DNA of 64,000 nt from Oncomelania hupensis (GCA_036898135.1 CM072527.1:4635373-4699372), one strand, 5' to 3'; counted from the stretch's first letter, positions 33,760 to 45,270 are shown. Translations and numbers: made by a program. The notes: generated by a model from the sequence alone, not told the origin.

Positions 33760-34720
33760 AGGTCTGTGCACTAGTGAACGTTTTAAACGAGTCACGTGTT
33801 TTCACTGTTTTGTATGTTTTGATAACGAGTAAAACGAATAGTTGCTCAATTGTATCACCCGTGTAGCTGAAACTCGCGTCACACAGTGTGTTCGATTGTT
33901 ATCTGTATTTGTTTAAGGAAATTATTTTGTTTGCTGAAGGAAATATGTGTGTGCAAACAAGGAAGCAGGAAATTATTATGAAACATTTTGTTTCCAGAAG
34001 GAACTTAGGAATGGAAAGCACTGTGGGTCCATCGCACTACAGTGACCCAGCTATTTTCCCCGGTAGACGAACTCTATCACTACGGCGTAATGTACGGAAT
34101 GCACGATTGTTGGGCTCTTACAACCAAGTTACTGCGCATGCTCAGTGGGCGCGAGGTATGGACAAACTGTAGGCAGAATGTGCAATGAATAGCACAAGGA
34201 AATTGGCTAAAGGTCAGGAATATCTCAATTACTCTCCGGCGCATGGTTCTCCAACAACGATTCAAGGACTTTTGAGTGATTCGCAAAATATAATCTTGAA
34301 CATAATAACAAATAATAATGACCAAAGACCTTATAATGTAAAATACTTTATTCATGGTTTCTGCCAATATTGTCAGATCCTTGTGTTCGTGGTATGCTCT
34401 ACGGATTAGGAATGCATAATCTTGTTTGAAGGGCTCGGACTAGGATTTTTGAATATCAAATGTTCGATTTGAACTATATTTATTAGTGGAGTTAAGGAGT
34501 ATCGTGAAACTAGGATTTGTGGAAGGGGAAGGGAGGGGGAGGAGTATATTCGAGTTGGAGATATAAGTCACGTTTAAGAGTATCGTGAAATTGTCTTCTC
34601 AATCATGGCTCAGAATGCAACCTTGGGTTTCGTATTGTTTCATAATTACTCGAATGTCCAATTGTTTTGTTGTAGTGTAATAGTTAAATTATTGATAACA
34701 CGAAACTTTGTACCTTAAAA
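33760..34720. other. Non-coding stretch
   Basis: No gene recognised. GAAATTATT-containing phrases recur near 33918 and 33969. Confidence 0.3.
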
Positions 34721-34722
34721 AG

Positions 34723-34843
34723 TCAGACTGTGCGCCTAAAGGATGCAAGTAGGCGCCTCGAGCGGCTGGAGTTAAAACCTGTATCGCCAGCGCCTTGCGC
34801 GACTCTTGAGATTGAAAAGCGCTATATAGAAGTTATTAAATAA

Positions 34844-34894
<51 letters not shown>

Positions 34895-34895
34895 A
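34723..34895 (+). mobile_element. SINE family C fragment with (AAAT)n tail
   Basis: GTCAGACTGTGCGCCTAAAG, GTAGGCGCCTCGAGCGGCTG, GCCAGCGCCTTGCGCGACTC and AAAAGCGCTATATAGAAGTT, then a long (AAAT)n tail at 34840-34894. The extended simple-repeat tail marks the 3' end of the family. Confidence 0.8.
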
Positions 34896-35677
34896 AGCGC
34901 CATGTTCCACAAGCATAGTCTGAAAAGTGGACAACTCATTATGAAAGGGACAAAAACCTTGGGTTTTAGCTATAAGGCTTTCTTGGGGAGGGGTGAGAGG
35001 TGTTTTCTTTTGATTTCTTTAAAAAAAATATTTTTACGGCCAGAATAATGGAGCCAGCATTTGATGCGTGGCTAATCCTTTTATAGCTGTGAGGTGTGAG
35101 AACTTGGTACAATAAAGCCAGCTTTGATTGGATTTTATCAGCCTGTTGTCTAACGATAAAAAGCGTTTATCAGTTATAGGCTGCTTTGCAAACACCCGCT
35201 CGTGCGCTCTGTCGGCAAAATTGGGGCGCTTTTATCGCCACCGTCCGTCAACATGACAGGTAAATACACTCGGCACTCATCCAGTTTAGGGAAGACTGGT
35301 ATGACGACTTCTTAAAGCCGCAGGATCGTGTTAAGCTTTCTTGGTAAAGCGCTGGACTCTTGTTCCTGAGGAATTGAGGTCAATTCCCATTGTTGTTACA
35401 CGTAGAATTATTTCAGTGAGTTGGAATCCCCCATTTATTTGTAAAGCGGAGCACAGTCTGGTGGCCATTTCAATACAGAATATGGAACGAGTCTTCATAT
35501 AGCTTTTCATTATAAAGTCTCTCTTGTCCTGAGCGGCGCTGCCCGGAGGTTGTCGGTGCTTTCTTTGAGAAACCAACTGCTGCGTTTTGCACCCCTCCTT
35601 AAGCGTTGGGATGTCTTAGACTCCATAGTCATGTTCAGACTCTTCTTTGCCAATTGTTCAGACTCTTCTTTGCCAAT

Positions 35678-36383
35678 ACCCCTTGGGGTCATGAGCAATC
35701 TTGCCACTGTAGATTGTTCAAACCTATAAAGGGAAAAGTGAAAGCCCCAGTTGAAAACCTGTCTTTCCTTTGTAGGCAAGACAGATTCACTGCGGCAACA
35801 GTACCCCCGTTGGAGTGCCGGGGGTTTTCAGTATAAATAGTATCCCCACTTTATGGAAATTGAGTGCTTTAAATTCCCACTGTCGCTGTCTTCCTCATTT
35901 ACTCTTTCCCATTCCTGCTCTGTCCTATCACTCTGCTATACTATCTTCTTCTTCGCTAGATCAATGACCTACCTTTTTTCTTGAAAACTCTTCCTGGACA
36001 AGACTCCTTGTTGGTGTATGAGGTCTATTGGATCAGCTTGGGAGTGTTGGACGCTTTCTGCCGGGTGGTCACTAGGGCTTCCTATGATTGTATTATTTAG
36101 CACTATAAGCATTTTATATGTATGTGTTTTGTTGATGATTTATAATGATGTTTGTATTCTATTTTGCTTTTGTAACCGGGGGTTCGAGTAGTTGGGGTAA
36201 AGCCTCAGCCGTCCCCTGCGTAGGATGTCTTTATTGTAAAGTGACTGGCCGGTGGAGGGCATTCAATTTTCCCACTAGGGTTGTTTCGGCAGATCTTTTA
36301 TGCGGATTGGGGGTTGTCCGGTCCTGATTTGGCTCGGAAGAGTCCGCTGGACCTAAAGCAACAATCAATCAATCAATCAATCA
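35678..36383 (+). mobile_element. 706-bp retroposon, full-length copy with 12-bp target duplication
   Basis: Begins ACCCCTTGGGGTCATGAGCA and ends with ACCTAAAGCAACAATCAATC. TTCTTTGCCAAT occurs immediately before (35666-35677) and after (36384-36395), a perfect target duplication. The copy at 59054-59759 has the same start and about the same length, so these are real element ends. There is no tRNA-like head. Near the 5' end one frame reads KPQLKTCLSFVGKTDSL, reminiscent of the last codons of CR1/L2-type LINE ORF2, and the 3' end has an (AATC)n tail. I infer a non-autonomous derivative of a CR1/L2-type LINE, with no protein of its own. Confidence 0.85.
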
Positions 36384-36421
36384 ATCATTCTTTGCCAATG
36401 ACTGGTCCAGTTTTGTGTGAT

Positions 36422-37299
36422 GCCTCGGTCACACATTACTCCACGTCTTAATCACGTACAAAAAGTTAGGAAAATCTGGTGGATGTGGTCGTACGTGGTA
36501 ATTTTCGGTCAATTTTGGTTTGGCCGTGCTTTGGACGGGGTATGGCCGTCGGCGGCTGTTCCACTGCTGAAGCACTGCCTAAGCACGGCTAACCACGTCC
36601 AGCCACGTGTAAGCCTAAAAAAAATTTTGCACATGTTCTAAAACGAGGGGGGAAAAGGCGGCAAGTTATACCGATCCAGATCTTGTACAAAACACCTCCA
36701 GTCATTTGCAGTATGCCTAGAAAGAAGGGTTCCTCTGCCAAGAAGAGGTCGACGAAGGCTCCCCAAGACTCCCAGGCCCAAGTCACAGTCCAGGTCTGCA
36801 AGTGCCGAGGTATCAGAAAATTACGGTATTTATATGCCGCAAATCAGAAGTGAGACAGAAGTGATTAGGCAGTGATCGGGACGTATTTCAGTGATAAGCC
36901 GCTAAACACACGCTATTTCCCGTGATTCCAACGCGGTACATGCGTCCAATGACCGTGCTCTGGCCGTGACTGACCGCTAAACTTTCGCGTCTTACCGCGT
37001 CTCCCCAAGTTTTAATCACTGCCGGAACACGGATTACCACGCGTGTTTCACGTGTGTTGCACGTCTTTACCGCGTGTGTTACCCGTGGTTGTGCGCGGGC
37101 TAAAATTTTGAGCAGTTCAAAACTTTTTGCCGCGTCCGATGCCGTTCAGATTTTTCCCCGCGTCCTGCCACGTCTATACCTCGACCGTAGCTCGTCTTAA
37201 CCTCGACATCAACGCGAACAACAACGTCCACTCCACGGGTAACAAATTTTGGGCGCGCTTTGGCCGTGATTCAGCCGTAAAGGGCTGTGTGACAGGGGC
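36422..37299. mobile_element. 878-bp element with Harbinger-style GTCACACA ends
   Basis: The left end GCCTCGGTCACACA (36422-36435) and the reverse complement of the right end, GCCCCTGTCACACA (37286-37299), agree at 12 of 14 positions. GTCACAC-type ends are known in PIF/Harbinger-like MITEs. The interior is rich in CACGT/CCGCGT words. A 46-codon frame lies at 36713-36853. No transposase and no convincing 3-bp target duplication were seen. Confidence 0.5.
36713..36853 (+). CDS. Short basic N-terminal frame inside the Harbinger-like element
   Basis: Encodes 46 residues starting MPRKKGSSAKKRSTKAPQDS, Lys/Arg-rich and nuclear-localisation-like, then a Cys-containing stretch and a stop. Such starts occur in Myb/SANT-type accessory proteins of Harbinger transposons, which is a loose analogy. 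The frame is too short to carry the DNA-binding domain, so it is probably a relic left by internal deletion. Confidence 0.25.
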   Translation: MPRKKGSSAKKRSTKAPQDSQAQVTVQVCKCRGIRKLRYLYAANQK

Positions 37300-37309
37300 T
37301 TGAGGGACA

Positions 37310-38392
37310 ACAGCTCCCCCCAACCACCACAACAACCACACACGCCCGCACGCACGTACGTACACGCGCGCGCGCGTTCGGCGCCCACATTACCTACCGA
37401 GAGAGTAATAAGTTGAATATCTGCATAATGTATGCATGTGTGTGTCGATATAATATTTCATATTCCACTTTTTCTCATTTGTCAATGATGACTAACGACA
37501 AATGAGGTAACATAAAATAACCAACCACCCAGCCCACCCAACAGTAATTGTTGTATGCTAAAGTAGGCTTGCAATCGAGCTGAAGCATAGCGTACGTAGT
37601 AGAGTACGCCATGAGCTGAAGCAAAGCCTAAGAACCATGTGCCTACTAAACAAAGGGGATGAGAGGAAGGTTAGGTTCGCCAATTAGAGGGAGGTGGTGG
37701 GTAACGTTTAATTGTCACATTCTTTTTCTGATAACAACTCGGCCCCAGCACAGAACTTGCCGCCTTGGCGTTTTTCCCTGTCCTGAACTTCCAAGTGTTT
37801 CTCAGCGTCAGCTTGTAATAGTTTTTAAAATCATAAATTTATTTATAATAACAGTTTTTAGTTCGTCTAGCTTTGTGTCTAGGAACCCGATGTTACCCGT
37901 TGCACTTGACATAAGGAAAGGATTACGTTGGAAAAATGATTTCCGGCCAAGCAAAGCAGAAAGAATAACAATACAAAGAATAACCGTCGACCAGTACTTT
38001 TAAATAGTAACGAATTACGGTAAATGAACAATGAGAATCACGGTCATGCTGACGATACGATGACGACAATAATGACGATGGGGATAATGATGACGATGAT
38101 AACGATGTTTTACAGTCAATTAAGAATTTCACTGGGAAGCTGCTGCTTCGTAAGGATTTAATGCTTTTCAATACAAATTCTGATTTTTAAAAATTAGTTC
38201 CCGAGCTGTAAAGCACCTCAACCCCGTATCTCCAGTTTAAATCTTTAAGAGCGCGCGCGTTTGTGTGTGTGTGTGTGTGTTCCTGTATTCGTGTCTGTGT
38301 CCCCATAACCCCATAATAAAATTCAAGGAAGTAGGAAAAAGGTCTACTCAAGCACTGTGTAGAGGATAAACGTTTGAAACTTTAAAACTTTT

Positions 38393-38395
<3 letters not shown>
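37310..38395. other. Non-coding stretch
   Basis: Contains a small inverted repeat at 37590-37610 (GCGTACGTAGTAGAGTACGC) and scattered GATGACGAT units at 38055-38105. No gene was recognised. Confidence 0.35.

Positions 38396-38398
<3 letters not shown>

Positions 38399-38449
<51 letters not shown>
38399..38449. repeat. (GA)n microsatellite
   Basis: About 25 GA units. Confidence 0.95.
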
Positions 38450-38450
<1 letters not shown>

Positions 38451-40900
38451 TGTTATATTTTGATGTCTCATGTTTATTCATAAGATAACTAGCTAGTGAA
38501 GTGAATGGGCTTGGGGTCACTGCCTGAAGGGTCCTACCGTCCTATTCATTGGGGATTTCCGCTTGTACTGAGATTTTCAGTCCACGGTCTTCCCCCAACA
38601 TTCAAAATATTTACTTGATAGGAGGACGTAGACGAATAAAAAAAACAACAACTTCTCAGTGGTAGAAGTAGAAGAAGAAGAAGCAGAAGAAATATTTTAT
38701 ATCTGTCTTTCTCTTCTGTTCTGTTCTCTTTTCTTGTTATCTGATTATCTTGATTATTTAAAAACAACATAATCAACAAAACGTTCCTTGCTCAATACAG
38801 TTAACTCTGAAAATTCAACGTTTACAGTTTTTTTGTTCGCAAACTGCACTGTCTATACTAGGTTATAATAATTGAATGTAGCAAAGGGTTTCTCCTGCGC
38901 GTGTCAGACGCTCTCTGTATAATGTCCTTAATTTAAAAGTGCCTCTACGTAGTCACAGTTTGGTTGACGCGTGCTGGATACTCTGTATAAAATATCTTTG
39001 CACGGTGAACTATGGGCGTGAGGGTACTGTGTACAGCGTGCCGCCTTCATTGAGGACACATAGTGTTTTATTCCCACCCACTCTCACCCCTGCATTCCCC
39101 CCACCCCGCCTGCGTGACAACAACACTGTCGCACCGACCTTAGAGAGTCGCACACGCCTTAAGGTTGGTGACAGGAAGTAAGGACTTAGGTGTGTGGAGA
39201 TTTTGGAGGGAATTTTTCATTATAATGTCGGTACTGTCACTTCTGTCCTCACTCAACGCTCAGATTTTAAAGTTTGTTTCTATAATGTCAATGTAACTGT
39301 GTTTCGCTAAGGTGATTTTTGTTCTCAGTAAGGTATAAACAATACTTCATTCAACTATGAATTCAAAGACAGTTTCTTAAAAGGAAGAAAAGAAAATAAT
39401 ATATCAACTAGCGGGAATGAAGCGAAAGACAATGTATTTGATTGAATGAATTTCATTCATTGGTTCCTTCATTGTAGACCTAGTGCCGTTATTGTGGCTT
39501 GTTAAGGCTAAACACGCTTGCTCACTAAATTGCATTGCAGAGGTGCATGGCATTATTGTAAGAAAGCAATATCAAAAAAGAAAAGAGGAGACATGCAATA
39601 GAAACGAAGGTCAAGCACCAGAAAAATACCGAACCTTATCAGCTACACTCGTTAGGTCTAAGTTGCTGGGCAGTTTGTGGATCGAGGGGGAAAAAGTTTA
39701 GCTTCCAAAGCTGAGCACTGAAATATTATCGTTCTTCAGCTTTTGATCACAAGTCCAAGATGCTGGCAGTCCAAGGAGAGAGGCTGAGATTTAAAATAGA
39801 ATTATTTTTTCCTCAACTGTACTTCATGTCAAAGTTGTTGGCAGCGTGTAGGTCAACAGAAGAGGTTTGACATTTATATGTTATTTCTTTCTCTTTCTTT
39901 TCTCTCAACTACCGAGCGAGGGTTAGAGTTGCTAGCAGCAGCATGTAGATGGAGACACAAGTGTGCAGGATTTAACATACTTATTCGCGGATTCAAACAT
40001 TCAAATCGGTCGCCGCCACATCGACCTAATGACAGCTTGCGGCATCAGTGATTAGCGTACAAAATAAACGAGCGCATGTTGTGTGTTAGGTAGCTTTATC
40101 CATTAAGCATTCAGGATTGTTTTTTTTTAATTGCAGCGGGAATTGGGGCGTCAGTTATGTTGGTTTTGAAATTGTGCAGCGTTTAGAAGTAATAGCGTAC
40201 GGTATTGTCACACAGACCTGTGTAATTCTGCAGTTATTGTTGGTGTTAATAACAGTGTGCAGAACTATTCTCCCCCTTCTCTCCCCTCCCCCAACGCACA
40301 CAAACGCACGCACACACAGTGAAGCTGCGATTAGAGTTTGTACTGTAGCTTCAATTAAAAGTTGATTTTTCATAGTAATTTATTGTGTGCGCGTAATCGT
40401 TGCTTTCCTTCAGTTTTGCATCAGCTTGTAAAATTTACCTTAACTGTCATAAAATCGCTTCAGTATAGTATTTGACTTTCACCTCAGTTGTGATAAGTCA
40501 CTTCAAAAGAGTATTTGGTGATAAATGGCCAGTTATTTGACGAATTGCGTGCGAGACTGTTCATCGATCATACTTGCCGCGTGATTGGAGCTGCATAAAC
40601 TCCTTGAGAAACTTTATCTGTCATCATCATCGTTTGCAGACTGAGTGTCAGAAGTCTATCCAGTGTAGGCGTGTGTAAGTCAAGCATTTGTATATCATCA
40701 TATGCAGTTTCTGATACTCATATCGCATCTTTTTTCATTAAGGTCCCGATGATTTACAAATGTTTTCATTCTTTCGGTCAGTGATTACGTCAGTTGATTA
40801 CGTCACATAGTTACCAACACTAGAGCTATGTGGATTTATTCACCCGCAGGCTTAAGCGTTACCACCAAAGGTAATCAGAACAATGGATTTAGCGCTGTAC
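38450..40900. other. Non-coding stretch
   Basis: No supported gene in 2.4 kb. A duplicated phrase, TCAGTGATTACGTCAGTTGATTACGTCA, appears near 40778-40806. Frames at 38939-39181, 39483-39701 and 40117-40365 have no family resemblance. Confidence 0.35.
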
Positions 40901-40902
<2 letters not shown>

Positions 40903-40955
<53 letters not shown>

Positions 40956-40956
40956 A
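40903..40956. repeat. (ATC)n microsatellite
   Basis: About 18 ATC units. Confidence 0.95.
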
Positions 40957-41344
40957 GAACAACGTAATAATGTTATTGGCGCTTAGTAATGTTTTTCAAT
41001 GAAGTCCGTTGTTGCCTGCAGTGTGGAATTGAGTAGCGTTGGAGCAATAGAGTGGAAACCACTGCACCTGCGTGATCTAACGTACACTTGGTCTTTCGGG
41101 CTTTATTTTTATAATGGACCTTTTATTATTTTGCAACAGGATGAGTTGAAATCTAGTCTTTTATAAAACCTCCTAGCCGTAAAGTATGCATCATCTTCAC
41201 AATAATTGTGCCATGGAAAAAGTGATGCATTAGTGATTACGGTATGAAGAGAAAAAAAAAGTCTAGCTTCAAACGCTGAGCACGTTAAACTTGTGTGAAA
41301 GTTCAAGAGTCGTTGAGAAGTTTATCACACTTACTAAAAAGAGA

Positions 41345-41502
41345 TTACTCTTATATAGCGCACTTATAAGCTCAAAGAGCTTCTCAAAGCGCTGGCCACT
41401 ACTATCCAGCAATCACAAAATAGTTTGCTGAAGTCAGGATTCGAACCCACGTCGCCCGAGACGCGCGTTCACAAGTCGAGCGCTCTGACGACTGAGGCTA
41501 TC
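41345..41502 (-). mobile_element. tRNA-headed SINE (family D), reverse orientation
   Basis: The reverse complement starts GGATAGCCTCAGTCGTCAGA (A-box-like), has GTGGGTTCGAATCCTGAC (B box), and ends with the TATAGCGC-type phrase (here ATATAGCGCACTTATAAGCT). Its tRNA-like 5' edge directly abuts the 3' tail of the LINE at 41504. Confidence 0.7.
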
Positions 41503-41503
41503 C

Positions 41504-42690
41504 TATCCTATCCCGTATGTTGGGACACCACAGATTATTGTTTAACCAGTGCACTCCGTCTTTCTTTGTCCTCAGCAACCCTCATGGCTTAGCTCAGTGT
41601 CAAGCCAGTCCATTCTGGAATGTTGTCCTACCAACTCTTTCTGTCTCCATCTTCTTCTTTTTCCTTGCACCGTGCCTTGCAGGATGGTCTTTGCAAGGCC
41701 TGATGCTCTGCTAACGTGGCCATACCATCGGAGTTTCCGTTTCTTCATCACTGTGAGCAAGTCATCGTGTTGTCCAATGGCTCGTGTGATGGCCTGTCGG
41801 ACTTCGTTGTTGGTGATGTGCTGGGTATAGGAAATGCCCACAAGTCTTCTGTAGCACTTATCTCCATGCTTTGTTGTCTTCGTTGTTACAGATGTGCCAA
41901 CCAGTACGGATTGACCGTATTTAATTCCGGCGAAGTGAATTAAATACGGAAATACGGTAGCTTTTATAACAATACGGAGGAAAAGTTGCCGATCGTTTAT
42001 CTTTGCCAGCGGTGCTTCTGTATCGGTTTCTGGTCTCATAATAGTACTCCTGCACTCACTGAACGTCGCTGTGTTCAACAAGCTGATTTTCATGGTGATT
42101 TTAGAGTAAAACAAGTGTGGTGTTCAACAAGCTGATTTTTATCGTGATTTTAGAGGATTGTAAATAGCCTTCTGTTTCAGAGGGAAGCCTGTCGTTACTT
42201 TATAGTGTCATAGGCTAGGTTTTGCGAGAAAAAAAAATACTGACAAGTGTTAAAAAATACTGACAAACGGGTCCGGAAATACTGACAAGAAGATTAGGGG
42301 GTTGGCACCTCTGGTTGTAGATCTGCTGCGAGGATCCATGTTCCGCAAGCGTATAGGAAGATGGAGATGACAAGGGAGCGCAGCAGCCTTACCTTGGAGT
42401 GTAAACTGATGGTCCTGGCTTCCCAAATGGGCTTCAACCTTGTCAGGGCCGCAGTTGTTTGTGTGCGATCCTGGAGAGGACTTTCTGTCGGGACCCATTG
42501 TCTGATACAATGGCTCCTAAATATCTGTTGAGGGATTGCCCTTGGGCTTTGTCCATGTTGATTCCATTGGTGTTGTTGGTCATCATTTTGGTCTTTGAAC
42601 TTAGTTCCATTCCATAAGCTCTGGAGGGGGTGTTAAGCCTCTTTACCAGCTGTGTACACTTACTGCTTAACAAGATATCTACGGCATAAC
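41504..42690 (-). pseudogene. LINE reverse-transcriptase remnant, copy 4, with MITE insertion
   Basis: On the minus strand this reads from an RT catalytic box through the thumb and C-terminal region. The pieces are CYAVDILLSS (42677-42688 encodes YAVD where a functional LINE has a (F/Y)ADD box), RLNTPSRAYGMELSS, NRYLGAIVSDNGS, the LLRSLVISIFLYAC-type segment, and KLRWYGHVSRASGLAKTILQ. It ends at the (GGATA)n tail near 41505-41520. Frame shifts near 42455 and 42380, the loss of the second aspartate and a 425-bp insertion at 41889-42313 all disable it. It is the longest copy of this family in the window. The region upstream (42691-43036) keeps a frame but shows no RT similarity I can see. Confidence 0.85.
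41889..42313. mobile_element. hAT-like MITE inserted in the LINE, 425 bp
   Basis: The left end CAGATGTGCCAACC and the reverse complement of the right end, CAGAGGTGCCAACC, differ at one base, and CAGNGGTGCC-type ends are typical of hAT elements. The eight flanking bases (CGTTGTTA left, GTTGTAGA right) share GTTGT and could be an eroded 8-bp target duplication. The LINE homology breaks exactly at these points. Inside are an ACGGATTGACCGTATTT inverted motif and a 48-bp duplication (GTGTTCAACAAGCTGATTTT at about 42070 and 42120). No transposase is present. Confidence 0.7.
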
Positions 42691-43039
42691 ACACAACCTC
42701 AGTTGGCATTTTAAGTTTACCCTTATTCTCCCAGTAGGTCTGATGTGATGTTGCAAAGTCGGAACTGTGACATTGGAAACCACCAGCGTAGAATTCTGTC
42801 TCAATAGTAAAGGCAATGTTTGGAGAAAGTACTGAGAGCTGTGCAACCCGACCATTACACTTCACACTATGATTCGCCTCTGTGAGAGAATCCTGCTGGA
42901 ACAAATATAGTGGATCTTTTGGGTGTTGGAGACAGTTGCTGGAAAAATTCAAGTTCAGATCTGCGGAAACGTAACTGTGTTTGAGATGTGTGAGAACAGT
43001 GTGATCATTAGAGAAGAGAGGGGGAAACCCCACCACTGT

Positions 43040-43640
43040 ACTGTGAATGAAAGATCTTCACTATGGACTTATTCTACACACCGTTTCATGCTGGATGAGG
43101 CAACTAAAAACTTATACGGTTTTAACCTATGTGATATTTTTGTGTGACATTGTGATACCAGATTATTTTTAACACAAAAAACTTATTGTTTAACATGGGG
43201 TTCACGTACTCCAGGTATTGCTCTATGCGGGATATTGCCATGGAGGCTGAAGGCTGTGTCATGCTTCTAAAATACAGGTGAGCTGGGTTGTATTACGTCT
43301 GTAGGACTATTAAGGTATTATAATCGTTGGTGTGACTTGACAGTGGGTCTCATCTAATACCATAATTATGATATCATTTCATTCATTACTGTAGTTCATT
43401 TTAAGTCAGTTTGTACTGTTCTGTTTTTCTGTTTCGTCTGTTCTAAATCTTAATATTAGTGTGGCTTGTTGACAATGTATAATTGTAATATTATTTCATT
43501 CGTGAGTGCGACGTCGCACGAACAGTTTCGTAACGCCTTCTCTGTGCCCATGCTCTACCCTACGCGACCGCGTTTCCTTCCTTCATTGATTTATTTTCTT
43601 CTTCGTCGTCGTAGTCATCGTCATCTTCATCTAACTTCAT
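43040..43640. other. Non-coding stretch, one weak exon candidate
   Basis: ATG at 43196 starts 27 codons ending at AG with GTGAGC at 43279. No further support. The rest is AT-rich without features. Confidence 0.25.
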
Positions 43641-43669
43641 GATCATGTTCTTCTTTTTCTTCAGTCGTC

Positions 43670-43768
43670 GTCGTCCTTCTTCTTCTTCTTCTTCTTCTTC
43701 TTCTTCTTCTTCTTCTTCTTCTTCTTCTTCTTCTTCTTCTTCTCCTGCTCCTCCTCCTCCTCCTCCTG
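43670..43768. repeat. (TTC)n to (TCC)n compound repeat
   Basis: About 22 TTC units followed by TCC units. The Ser-rich and Arg-rich frames are artefacts. Confidence 0.95.
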
Positions 43769-44112
43769 CTCCTTCTTCTCCTCTTTCCCTCCCTTCCTTT
43801 CACCCTCACGGACTTAATCTATTATTTTCCAGTTTCTTGGAAAGGGTATATGGTGATTTTTTTTTTAAAAATTTGGGGGTGGGGGTCAAATTTACTATTT
43901 TTACAGCAATTGTAGTATGGTTGGCACATAGTTTAGAGTTCCATTACAAACTGTCGTAAAATTAGGCTCTTTGGAGTATTGCCCCTTGCTGTAACAACTG
44001 TACTTGACGGCCAAAAGGAGTGGTGCCATAAACGGATTTTATGTTGTCAGTTCATGCCCGTTGAATCGTCTGTGACACGTTTCATGGCTGTACGATACGG
44101 GTCGTTGTGTGA

Positions 44113-44286
44113 CCTACTCCAGTTTTACACTGGCACTCAAATTTTACGCTGCTACACTCAAAATGATTACGCTGGCACTCGAATTCTACGCTGGCATTTC
44201 AAGTTCTTCGCTGGCTCTCAGCTTTTTACACTGGCACTCCAGTACTACGCCGTTACACACAATCTTACGCTTCTATATACTCACAA
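44113..44286. repeat. Degenerate minisatellite, 18-24-bp unit
   Basis: About eight units built on TACGCTGGCACTC-type wording, with A/T-rich spacers. Confidence 0.75.
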
Positions 44287-44582
44287 TCTTTTGCATGTTT
44301 GGGAACGTGAATTTTGTTTAATTATTATTTATTTTTAGCTGATAAGTTACAATACTGGTTTAAATTGCTCACTGCTTGACTAAGCAAAGTCGTCTTGTGC
44401 TATATTTTTGATAATGCTTATTCTGCTACTCTTTTAGTATTCTTATGCTAACGTGTCCCTAACACAAGCAGCTCTGTGGCGTTGATCCGCTGTGTTGTTA
44501 AAGGTAGTAATGTGATGTTTCACTTAATGTTTTATATGTTAAACTACAATATCCAAGAAACGGTATACAAATCGTAGTGTAA

Positions 44583-44802
44583 TATGGTATTGTATTGTAT
44601 TGTACTGTATTGTATTGTATTGTATGGTATCGTATTGTATTACTATACTGTATCGTATTGTAATGTATCATATTGTACTATACCATATCGTATTTACTGT
44701 ATCGTATCGTATTATACTGTAAGTATTGTATTGTATTGTATTGTGCTGTATTGTACTGTATTGTAGCATATTGTACTCTGTCATATTGTAATGTATCATT
44801 GT
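44583..44802. repeat. (TGTAT)n pentanucleotide array, left part
   Basis: TGTAT units with CGTAT, GGTAT and TACTG variants. Tyr/Ile/Val-rich frames over it are artefacts. Confidence 0.95.
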
Positions 44803-45121
44803 ATTTATTATTATTATTGAGGATTTTTATAGCGCACTTATCTCGCCGTACTTGACCAGACTCTAGGTCTGGAGGATCTAACTCAAACGGCCCGAGACGC
44901 CCACCCGCAGTCTTTGGGCACATAGTCTGACGCCCGGACAACTGATCACTATCCTGGCCAACCAATGATGGGGGAGAAGGACCAAGTGCATGCTGGGTGT
45001 GTTCTTCTTACCGGCACTCACCCGTCTAGGACATGAGTGTCAGGATCTTGAAAGTCCTTTGATGTAATGTATGCGACACACAGACTAGGCCTCGGCTTAT
45101 ACTCTCATCCGAAGGAGTAAA
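44803..45121 (-). mobile_element. SINE family C, full-length-looking, inserted in the (TGTAT)n array
   Basis: Sense orientation is minus: ACTCC..GGATGAGAGTATAA at the 5' edge, a CCGGGCGTCAG head, GTTTGAGTTAGATCC as B box, and GATAAGTGCGCTATAAAAAT before an (AAT)n tail. Pentanucleotide DNA resumes on both sides with ATTGTA at each edge, a possible short target duplication. Confidence 0.85.
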
Positions 45122-45270
45122 ATTGTACTATACTGTATCGTATTTACTTTATTGTATCGTATTGTACTGTAACCTATTGTATTCTATTGTGCTGTATTGT
45201 ACTGTATTGTATCATATTGTACTCTATGGTATTGTAGTATACAGTATTGTATCGTATTGTAATGCACTGA
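45122..45270. repeat. (TGTAT)n pentanucleotide array, right part
   Basis: Continuation of the same imperfect pentanucleotide array beyond the SINE. Confidence 0.9.

Noticed and set aside
41572..42114. 180-codon minus-strand frame as a single gene
   Set aside because: It is a chimera of hAT-like MITE sequence and the LINE C-terminus.
44584..44965. Tyr-rich frames over the pentanucleotide array as membrane peptides
   Set aside because: Periodic translation of (TGTAT)n.
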